A stretch of DNA of 64,000 nt, taken from contig NW_019774513.1 in the NCBI RefSeq assembly GCF_001039355.2, forward strand, positions 240,481 to 304,480. The letters run 5' to 3'. Numbering within the stretch: the first letter of the stretch is position 1; each line of letters opens with the position of its first letter. Under the pieces are notes generated by a model, which searched no databases, was not told the origin of the DNA, and saw nothing but the letters and a program-made list of their open reading frames with translations. Source of the stretch: Lingula anatina (taxonomy: Eukaryota; Brachiopoda; Lingulata; Lingulida; Lingulidae). Position numbers and translations under genes: made by a program. Below, piece by piece: positions 54,235 through 64,000 of this stretch.

Positions 54235-57200
54235 AAATAATATAGCCCGACTCGATTGTCGTGGCAAAACTAAAATATCTTTATTTCGGTTTTCCCTTCA
54301 TAAAAATGCATAACGATTTTACGTCATTTTCTTTTATCTTTATTGCGTCAATTATGTCATTTCAATTATGGGTTAGCGATAGTTTTGACAACCACAACGA
54401 AATATCCAACGATTTTAAGACAACTACTGCTGTATATTCTCTGTCTGTCCATTTGTTCAATAAATCTTCTATAGGAAAATCATTTACTTTTTGTAATCAC
54501 CTCAAGGGCTGTTTCCGGTGTATAGAATGCGGTGTGGTATTGACCCTGTCAACTGCTGCCGTGTCAAGTCATGGAGAAAGAGGGAAAAAGGAAGTGTTCT
54601 GCAAGACGCATGCTCCAAAAGTGGTAAAACATGGAATGGACAACGAATCCATTGGCATACGGAATGCAATGAACGCACAGCAAATCAGTAGTTATCGGGG
54701 GTTTAACAATCACGTGAGTAAGCTAGCACCCTGCTTCAGTGATTCGGCCTCTTTTTTAGGTCGTTCTCAAAAGCTCTTGAGGTAAAATCTTGTGTCAGTT
54801 TCTTGATCCCACAGACAAAGTATTTTAATTTTTTCAATAAGACTGTTTCCAATTATTTTTTTCGCCAGAATCACATTCTAGTACATGCGTGTCTCACAGT
54901 ATTCATGCGCATAATCATCACACGTACGGTACATGTATGTATTGAGACTTGGTCTGTGGATAATTTCACTTTCTTAGATTCGCATCCAAGATACAACAGA
55001 TTGGGAGTACGACCCTTACGCCCTGGAATTCTCACACGCTAAATACCTAAATGACCGGAACCGGAAGAAAAAGCCTCCGCAACCGGAAGTACCCTTGGAC
55101 CAACAAGTAAGGGCCGAAGTGACAAGTTTTGAGTTTTTGGTATTTAAGCATGCAATGAGGTTATTTTCTACATATTTCGCGCGATAAAGGTTTTCAGAAT
55201 GGGAAGTGTTCGTCATTTCAACACCCGCTCAAACTTCTTTAATTAACACATGGATTACCTGATGAGTAAATTGTCTCACTTTATAGTCTTTAGTTGTTTA
55301 CTTAATACTGCGCTCCCTTATCTTCATCGATATTTTCAGGACACAGAAACATACAATGAACTTACAGACAAACTTCTCAACGGAGAGATTGACCGTGACT
55401 CGGTTAAAACCATTGCTTCCTGCCTTGAGGATCATTTTGCCGGGAAATCCCCTTATCCCGTATCGAGAGAAGCCGGGGATTCTCTTGGTGACTACGATTA
55501 CGTGCCGTCCAATGGGCAGGGATACGGCGACCAAGGTTTTAGTGCATCTTTATTTATGCATTTATGTATTTATTTTATTTTGAAGCCATATTTATCAATT
55601 ACAATCCGAACATAGTAACGTGCAATACAAGACAAACGCAACATATTTCTGCAATGTATTACTCGGCAGCTTTCAAACCAAACTCTTCCGTTAAAACATC
55701 CTGCATCATATGTTTTTATCTACTTGTTGTCAAGAAATTAGAATTTTTAAAATGTGAATGCAGTTTTGATTTGCCTGCATTTCAGACCATGTTACTTCCT
55801 CGTACCATCTGGAGGCTCGAACATATGTCACGGAATATATCAGTTGACAAATTATTCTTCCAAGGTTATCCTGTTGACATTCAGACGCTGGTGCATCTGT
55901 GCATGTGAAACATGTTTTTCTAAACTCCTCTACAAAAAAGAATAAGTCTCATCGTTTCATTGAAATTAATAAGTTATCACAATGATGCATCTATGAAGAT
56001 TTTTTTTCGAACATCTGATGAAGGCCTAAGGGTCGAAAGCTTCGATAAGATATTGCACCTTTTAGTAGATCTTAATAGATGCATCATAAACATAGCTTAT
56101 TTATTTCTTAAAGATCTTTATTTGGTATGAATCTTCATTTTGTTGAAAGAAGTCATTTGTTATTTGTTTTTTGCTTTAATTCCATATTACTTTTTTATGC
56201 ACATAGTCATCGGGAGGAATGTGTCCCTAATAAAAAATACATAATTTATGACAAACAGTTCTATGCAAATTGAAAGTAACTAAAACACTCTTAACTGATG
56301 CATGGTTTATTCATTTGGTATCCAGGCAACCGAAGTGCATTCATCGACGACGACTGTCACTACGAGACTCTACGCATCCGCGCAGGCGCAGACAACCGGA
56401 AGAACCTTGACGACAAGATGATGCACATGATCCAGACCCTAACCGCAAGAGACAGGGCTAAGTTCAGAATGTTTATGCAGGAGTTGTATGGGCCGGATTT
56501 TGACAGGATGCAACCGGGTGGGGATCAAGAGGTACAAAATCGATAAAGATTTATAAAATTGAGATTGAGTTTACGAATTAAACCAATTGAAAAATAATTA
56601 AATAGATTAGAATTTATATCAATTCCATTAAGTTGATCAATACTGATGAAATCGGATGAAAACGTTCCACAAATGACGCCAGCCCATTGGCGAACATCTA
56701 ACACAAGTTAATACTATACTATGGTTGTACTTTAAAATGCCCTTTATTTATTTTTTTTTTTGGGGGGGGGGCATGAAGACGGCACGCCTTTACTCACCTG
56801 GAACCGAAATCATAATGAAAATTATCTTTCCATGGTTTAATTACTGATGTTGTTTCACTTCAATAAACAAGAAGAGGGTTCTCTTCCAGGCCTTGGTGAA
56901 TAACTCTGAACGGCACTACGCCAAGCCGTATGGACGGAGAGGATCCGGTGCGGATCTTAGCCAGTATGACCCCTTGGACGCCAGTCAGGTGAAAAAATAT
57001 TCTTATAATGACATAGAGTAATTTCACTTTGCATAATGCTTAACTGAGCTTGCCATTGTCATGGAAGACCGTAGGGTTTGGAAATCTATTTATGCTGTTT
57101 CTTAATTAAGGATGTTGATGGTCGATATTATTGATTTTTGGATTGATTTTCACTTTCCCAAGAAGTATTTCCCAACATTCCTCTGGCCAAAGGTTCATAT

Positions 57201-60200
57201 ATATAAAATATTTGATAAATCATATTTGATAAATCATATTCCATCTGCCACTGTTTATTATACACATTCACAACGTATACCTACATGTACTCTAGCCTCC
57301 ATTCCTGGCTGAAATGCTGGCCCAGCAGGCGACCATCTCTTCTCCTGACGGAACACTTCGCACTAGACCCAGCACCTCTTCCACCGGCGCCCATGCCATC
57401 CCTGAAGAGGCCAAAAAGGACAAGATATTCATTGCCCAAAACGAGCTGGAGCTGAAGCAGAGGGAAGAAGAGAATAAAATATTCAAGGATTTTGAAAACC
57501 GGAGGGAGTCCGAGATAAAACGACTCGAGCGCGAGATCCGGGGAGACTTGGAGCATGCTGTGAAGAATTTGTTGAAGGAAATGGATCGAGGTATGTGTAC
57601 TTGCTGCAGTATTTACGTTTTTCCTTAAACCAATTCTCAGGTAGACCTTAATGCCATTGAAGATGAGAACTTAAAATGATAACTGGATTCATACTATGGG
57701 TACCAGCTATGAAGTGGAAAACGGTACTTCATCCATATTCTGGAACTAAATATTTGCCTTACCGAATATACAAAATGTGCGACGAATTAGATTGGTGTTT
57801 TTTTAAGACATACAAATTACCTGATATCCTTACGTGGTATTTATTTATTTATTTGTTTATTTATTTGTTCGTTTGTTTGTTTAATCATCTAGGCTACTTC
57901 ACCGGCGACTTCAACAAGGAGAAGTACCAAATTGAAGAGCACTTCAAAACGCTGAAGCAAGATCGTCTGCAGGATCTGCTCAGTGATCTGTCTGCGCAGG
58001 AACGAGACCGTCTGTCCGGAATGATAGATAAACAGAGCAGTGAAATGCTGCAGCTCATTTCTAAAAAGGTAGGTGATACCAAATGGCGTGATGTAGTCAG
58101 GGGTTACAACAGGCTTAAGACGTACAATCTTTTTTTTTTTTCGAATTTTAAAATTAAACAATGCAAGTCCAGTAATTAATTGGAATTATCAGCGATAGTT
58201 CAATACCTCTCGAATTATCAATAGGGCATCAAAAAGAAATCAAGAGGGATTTCCTGGAACTGGGAATTTGCGGCAACAAATAAAAGATGAAAGAAGTAAT
58301 CCACGAGCATCATTGTGGCTGTTTTCTTTTCAAGTTTTGTAGAAAAAAGTATTTTGCATAGCAGTACTGATTCACCGGGTTTTGTCCCTTTCTTTTTTAT
58401 TACTAAATACATTTATCCTATGACATCACGCAGTTATTGTAGCTGATGGCTTAATGAAAGCTTCAACACTAGTAAAACACTAGTACATGTACCTATAGGC
58501 AGTCAATATTTTTAAAAGTATTACGTCATGTCTATTTATTTATCTATTTATTACATTACATTATATCTAGCACAAATCTATGGTACCACCACCCCGACCA
58601 CCGACCACAAAGAAGGCGGAGTTGATCGCAAATTCAGCTTCCTTCGAGAACGTGGATCATCAGGCTATTGAGGTAAAATACAGACTGTCCCTATATGAAA
58701 CAGGCCCACTTCTGAGAGCCTATCCTAGGTTTTTTTGTTCCTTTGTCAAACAAATGTGCACTGTTACATACAATTGTACGTATGATAGTGTGTTTTAGGT
58801 ATTTTAAAACTTTTAACACATCTTTTTGTTTTCCACTGTCTGTTGTTCGCATGACATCTAATACCTATGTTAGACAAGCGAGTATATATATTGCGTTTGA
58901 CGTGACGGACGGATGAGTATATGTAATGTGTTAGATGTGACAAAAAGACTGCAGGTCACTAGTATGCCAGGTGCGACAGGCAATTCTTCTTTTTAAAATC
59001 TCGTTGCATTTTAGGTTGCCAGCTGGGATCAAAACAGCTTCACCGAGTTAGTCTTCTGGCTAGTGCGGAGCTGCAAAAATGAGGTAGAAAAAGCACGGTA
59101 AGTACTGATTATATTGAATCACTGGTAAGTATTTGAATTATGTTTCACTTGTTTTTTAACGTAAGAATCCGCAGGCAAAGCGGGTACTCAAGCTTATCTT
59201 GAATTTGAATTAAATTTCCTGTAAAACAATACAATAGTGTATCCAGGCAGGTTTGACCATGTCACCTGGGCTTCTATTGAGGAGCGCGTCACAATCCGCC
59301 CTACCGATTGAGTACATTGGTGATTTGAACGTAGTGACAGAATCTGTAATTTAAATCATTGACGAAATTGTCTTTTGCTTTTGACCTGATTATCTTGTAA
59401 AATTATTTGAGTAAAATCGGTGCTTTATTTGCGCTTACAATAATCCTTGTTGATAAGCAAAAACAATTTTCCATTGATATGTCCTTTAATGTTAAATCTA
59501 TAAGGCTCTTTTTCATCTTTTAGTGCCATATTTCGCTGGATCACCGTCAAAGACTTAAACAAGATGTTGTTTTTTGGCAACATTGATCCCAGCAGCCCGT
59601 TTTTCTTATTGCGGGGAATAAAATACGGACTGGAGAGCTATCACGACTTGTTCAAGAGACTGTGCAGGTACACTTTATGTATCTAGTGTTGATTACTGGC
59701 GGTTGATAGTTCTTCCGTGTGTTTGAGTTTGCTATCAGTGTCTACGTAATGCTATGACATTTGAAGTCAATATTGCTACAGGGTTGTACAGTAATTTTTC
59801 AGTGCACAATGAAACAAATGGTAATTTCAGACATACGTTTTCTTAATCATCTTATTCTTATTTTAATGGCAATAAAGTTGTGAGGTCTATTCCCCAAAAT
59901 AAATGATACCAGCCTACCTTCTCTCCTCCAGTTACGCCGGTCTTCACTGTCACGTCATCCAAGGCTACTCCAAAAGTTTCGGCTACAAGCCAGGGATGCC
60001 GATTGCTGACGAACGATTTCGGAACCAATGGACCGTGGTTTACGTGGACGGCTCGTGGCGATTCGTGGACACCCACTGGGGTGCGAGAAGAATCAACAGC
60101 GGTCTCCGTGGCGGTGGCGGCGGAGGCGGGGAAGGCTCCAGCAGAAGTGATCCATCCAGAGGGTCCTACGCTGGGATGGGCGCAGAGGACGACGCCGCCA

Positions 60201-60675
60201 AATCCCAAGAATGCAGCTACGAGTATGACGACTTCTACTTTTTGACGGATCCGGAAGATTTCATCCATCAGCACTATCCGGATGACCCCAACTGGCAGCT
60301 ATTGGAGGAGCCCATCACAATGGAGGATTTCGTACAGATGCCGTTGCTCAAGTCGCATTTTTTCCACTATGGGCTCAGTCTGAGGTTCGTTTAAAAGCAC
60401 CAATAGTGTTTAGTCTGTAATATCTGTTTCATATTGTTTAAATCTTAAATGAAAAATAAGAAGTGAAAATAAAAATATAGATAAATAAAATTACTTATTT
60501 TTTTATTTATAAAAGTATTTATTGAGGGAAAAACCTGGTACATCTAATATTTATCTTCCCTATGGGGCCATACAGAATGAAAAAAAAATACGAGTGTCAA
60601 CTGGTCCATGGCACAAATATGGCGGACCCTACATGAAAGAAAGGACCGCTTAATCCCGTAATCTCTCTGCCTCTC

Positions 60676-60716
<41 letters not shown>

Positions 60717-61683
60717 TAACTCTTGAAGATCACACCAGAGCGCTATGGTTTCCACGGACACTGGAAAAGTCGACATCGTCCTCGGCTGCGAGACCCCAGA
60801 CCGCCTTTCCTTCACCACAAGACTGCAGTCGGAGGGGGAGATCCTGGATCGCTTTGCCATCCACCACATTGTAGATAATAAGATCATATTTAATGTAAAC
60901 ATCCCCAGACGTGGTGATCACACGCTGACGATCTTCGCCAACGACTCCAGGTCATCTTCCGAGGTCTACAACAGCATTTGTATATTCGGCATCCGTTGTG
61001 ATTACATAGAGCCGGATTCTAAATTCAGATTCCCTCTCCTTCCTCTTGGCGTTGGGTCACTTCCGGCTGCAAGTGCGCTGGGCCTCGAATTGGAGAGCCA
61101 CCAAGAGCCATTCATCGAATCACGTGGTGAATTAGTAATTGACCTCGGTTTCGAAAAGCCAGTCAAGGTCAACCATAAGCTTCTCTGTGGGAATTACGAT
61201 TACCATGACGACAATTTTGACCGATTCGCCTTTCAGCAGTATCGAGAGAAAATGGCCGTATCCTACGTGATACGTTTCCCCGAGCAGGGCTACTATGCTT
61301 TTTCAATCTACGCCGCAGAGCTGGAGGACTCGAACCCAACCATGGACTGTCTGTACAGTTACCTTATATTCTGTCCCAAACAGCCAGAATGCCCGCCTAA
61401 AGTCTCGCCTAAGGCCCTCACCCGTTGGATGAAATGCCGACTCCACGAACCAATCTACGGTGACCTTAAATTGAACAAGAACATCAAGTTCAAGGTCGAA
61501 GTGCCGGGTGCAAAGAAAGTGGCCGTCATTATCAAAGGCAAGTGGTATTACCTGAAGTCGACCAATAGGGTGATTTGGGAGGGAGCTGTCTTCACCGGCA
61601 AGGACCTCGACATGGCGTATGTGTTTGCTAATTTTGATGGGTTAAATTTCCTTCCCTTGCTTGAATATACACTCATGCGATAA
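53967..61683 (+). CDS. LIM and KY (transglutaminase-like) domain protein, hillarin type (13 exons)
   Basis: Coding exons: 53967-54155, 54507-54713, 54978-55106, 55340-55535, 56326-56531, 56890-56988, 57296-57590, 57893-58068, 58571-58672, 59015-59097, 59524-59667, 59932-60384 and 60729-61683. All are GT-AG with matching phases, giving about 1077 residues. A LIM domain spans 41-98 with ligands C41, C44, H62, C65, C68, C71, C95 and H98. The middle (about 176-499) is charged and helical, with a likely coiled coil (ELELKQREEENKIF) and two related LTARDR/LSAQER segments. The KY-type transglutaminase-like domain is about 534-690, with W537, RAIFRWIT, LFKRLC and GSWRFVDTHWGA. It carries a Gly-rich insert near 670. 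Two KY-associated beta-rich repeats follow (FDRFAIHH and FDRFAFQQ). In animals this family (hillarin, KY) works at the cytoskeleton of muscle or epithelium. Compared with the family, the catalytic Cys is replaced by L597 and His by N640, while D655 stays. The exon 4 donor (GTTTTA) is weak. Confidence 0.88.
54189..54232. repeat. (CT)n microsatellite in a LIM-KY gene intron
   Basis: About 22 CT units lie only 34 bases downstream of the donor of the first coding exon, within the intron that splits the LIM domain. Confidence 0.95.
60676..60714. repeat. (ATT)n microsatellite next to the last acceptor of the LIM-KY gene
   Basis: Thirteen ATT units end only 14 bases before the last coding exon, in the place of the polypyrimidine tract. 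Confidence 0.95.
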
Positions 61684-63270
61684 CTTTGGTGAACTTGGAC
61701 TGCACCGTTACGTACCTATGACTCTGCGATTATGTGTTTGAAATATCTATTCTGACTATTCTGCGTGGGGTATTCAATAGAGGCATTAAGACGCGCAGTA
61801 ACTCTTTTAGGAGAACTTCAATTATTTGAATGATGTAATGTTATCGACCATCTTTACAGGTTTCCACATGGCCGACCAGGAGCCAAGTGAAATTGAACAG
61901 ATACATGTAGTAGCCTTTTTTCTTTCTGTTAGACACATCATATCAACAATTTTAAGCAAAAACTGCTGTGTGGGCGAATTGAATTGGGTCCTACGAGTCT
62001 TCTAGACATCTTTTTTTAGAATATCTTGCATTTGTAAACATTCCTTCTCTGTGATAAATTCTGAATTAAATGTAAGTTTTGTCGCAATTTTGGGCGTTCA
62101 TAAAAGGAAAGGGGGAAGGAAGAGAACGGGTGGGTAGGGTTTAAGTGACTTTTGCTGCTCACAACTTTATATAAAAAAGCATAATTTTCTTCATGCTAGG
62201 AGGGAGGGGCATTGTTGGGTGGGTGGTGGTAACAATATATACGGGAGGGTAGGGTTAAAGGGACACAATGGGCGTTAGTCCTTTATATAGCACAAATGTG
62301 ATTTTCATAGAAAAAAATGCCCACTTTTTCTACATAAGGTAGTTTATGGATATACTTTAGGGAAAATTGTCAAATCTTCTTTATTCTTTCTATTAAAAGG
62401 TCTAGCGTGCATTGTATTCCTTTAAATATTGTGTCTAACCGATCTCATTTATCCACTTGGTATTATAAGTAATTTGTAATTGCATGCGGTATACTTTGTC
62501 ATATTTATTATCACATAAAAATTCAGTAAAAGTGAGAGATCATTAATTATATTGAATAATACGCTAAATATGCAATATAGGCGTGGGAATGATTAAATAA
62601 AATGTTACAAGGTGTCGGTTTATACTTGTGTTCAATTCGAATCGATCTTTGCATATTATTCCTGAACAATCCTTTGATTTTACGGCTACTTATTTAATTA
62701 TCGTTATTAAACTTGGCAACATAAAAGACCCAATGTTTTTTTTTCTTTATTATTATTATTTTTTTAAATCAAATTAACAAAAGCGATACAAATAATGTGA
62801 TAAAATATATTTTATTCAAAGAAGAACAATTAACATTGCGCTATGCTGCAGCTGTAAATCTAAGGTATGATTGTCTTTGCACATTTGTTGAGATAAAATA
62901 TTTCCTGCTGCCGATTTATCACAGTTTTTTTTTGCCTCTGAGAGGGCTTTGTCTCTCGAGGTCCAGTACATGTGCGTAGCAATATGGCCCATACGGACAT
63001 TTGGGGGATTGCGTAGTTCTCCAATTTTACTATCATTCTAGGGTTAGGGTGGAGCAAAATATATAACCCCCTAACGCTGGGCTCCTTTTGAGATGTATTA
63101 ATGAAAAGTAATGTCACTAATGGAAAAAAATCACTTTTAATCCACAAAAGTAGAATGTTATGAGTACGTAGATGTATGACCTCTGTACATAGGTGCCACA
63201 CTTTAAGTCACTGGGTGGGTGTCCATGAAAAATAAAACTGAAATAATTTTCCTTATGACAACCCCAGGGA
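61684..63270. other. Convergent intergenic region
   Basis: 3' UTR and downstream region of the LIM-KY gene, with AATAAA at 62596-62601, and the 3' side of the minus-strand gene that begins at 63271. It is AT-rich with short G-rich stretches (62108-62140, 62200-62260). No coding sequence found. Confidence 0.55.
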
Positions 63271-64000
63271 TCAAGATGGGCTGCTCTCTTCGACAATATC
63301 TGGTTGCTCATCAACCTCTTCAATTTGTATTCGACTGTCTTTAGAATACACCGAACTGCGCCTCCTCTGATATTCCTCCAGACTCGTGGTTGTCGCATTC
63401 CCGCCACGACTCTTCCTTTCCTTCCTCCTGAGGGTTGAGAGTAGTCGAACATTCTGTTTCCGCTTGGCGTCGTTCATGACCTCCATGTATTTGTTTACGT
63501 AGCTGCGCCGTGCCTGTTGACGTAACGGACTCACCACGTCGTCTACAACCTGTTGTTTGTACCCGTCCCAAGTAGCCTTGTCAGTGTATGACTCCAGCAA
63601 CTCTATATCTGAAGGGTACCTGTGGACATAAATAAATAAATAAATAAATAAATAAACGCAAAATGGAATCTTTTAACGGTTAAATAAAACGCACAAGCAG
63701 TGGGCATGAATCAAACAGTTAATTAAAAACAATAACAATGGCATCATATTTTTCAATTTTTATTGCGTGTATTGTGTATAAAGAAAAGGCATGGCAGGGG
63801 GTTCAAACAGTTCATTCTTATAGAATGGTCCGATAAAACGTTAAATCTTACATTATGCTGCCTCTTTCTACAACTAAACTATCGAAACTTTTCTTTTATT
63901 GCTATATGAAAAGATAATTGACATGGATTTTAAATAACAAATCACGATCTTACTTGTCAATCGCCGCAAGAGAGAGCGCATAATCCACTGCCTCTTCTGC
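63271..64000 (-). CDS. C-terminal exons of an unrecognised gene (partial)
   Basis: The gene enters from the right edge. Exon 64000-63954 ends at a GTAAGA donor with two bases of a codon. Exon 63619-63271 follows a GTCCACAG acceptor and completes a Lys codon, so the frame continues (ALSLAAID-K-YPSDIELLES). The stop is at 63271-63273. The visible 131 residues are hydrophilic and rich in Arg and Lys (RRSYVNKYMEVMNDAKRKQN, LRRKERKSRGG). They end in an acidic tail (IEEVDEQPDIVEESSPS). There is no membrane segment and no domain I recognise. It is most likely a cytoplasmic or nuclear protein tail, and it is convergent with the LIM-KY gene. The exon junction is well supported; identity is unknown. 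Confidence 0.7.
63628..63656. repeat. (AAAT)n microsatellite
   Basis: About seven AAAT units immediately upstream (on the minus strand) of the last exon acceptor of the partial gene. Confidence 0.9.

Noticed and set aside
56015-56045. Hammerhead-ribozyme-like core (CTGATGA .. CGAAA)
   Set aside because: The two core strings are present, but stem II has an extra A and I found no convincing stems I and III or cleavage site.

Overview
The window is animal nuclear DNA. Genes have many short exons with GT-AG introns of about 0.25-5 kb, the background is AT-rich, and microsatellites (ATT, CA, TA, CT/AG) are common. The gene content fits an invertebrate, most likely a lophotrochozoan such as a mollusc: a LIM plus KY-domain (hillarin-type) protein, a secreted PAN/sushi/olfactomedin protein, and a pyruvyltransferase. 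The phylum is an inference. Four runs of N (single n at 6107, 23304 and 43471, and 615 n at 48478-49092) show a draft scaffold. Three of the four sit exactly at the end of a locally duplicated segment. Layout: 1-14487 is a pair of about 6.1 kb near-identical copies (1-6103 and 8446-14487), each carrying a 0.9 kb TTAA-flanked non-autonomous DNA transposon and a hairpin repeat, and no convincing host gene. 14488-22514 is mostly non-coding. 22515-26293 (+) is a five-exon secreted PAN/apple-sushi-sushi-olfactomedin protein. 27113-30994 (-) is a six-exon, 179-residue four-pass membrane protein that I rebuilt from short exons; it converges on the previous gene. 32931-34370 (-) is a single-coding-exon type II membrane protein that looks like a Golgi beta-propeller glycosyltransferase or glycosidase. 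34.4-46.7 kb is non-coding and includes a 1.44 kb duplication around an n. 46779-50958 (+) is a two-exon gene joining, in frame, a ten-pass TPT/SLC35-type transporter to a polysaccharide pyruvyltransferase domain. 53967-61683 (+) is a 13-exon gene for a LIM, coiled-coil, KY-type transglutaminase-like protein of about 1077 residues. 63271-64000 (-) holds the last two exons of an unrecognised gene that runs off the window. The most interesting object is the transporter-pyruvyltransferase fusion. Pyruvyltransferases use phosphoenolpyruvate (PEP) as donor, and the TPT superfamily includes PEP translocators. The predicted topology puts the enzyme on the lumenal side. The protein could therefore bring PEP into the Golgi and use it there, as one polypeptide. 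A second probable Golgi glycan enzyme (32.9-34.4 kb) lies about 12 kb away. Other points are a KY domain that appears to have lost its catalytic Cys and His, an olfactomedin domain with relocated cysteines, and several duplications best explained as unmerged haplotypes.
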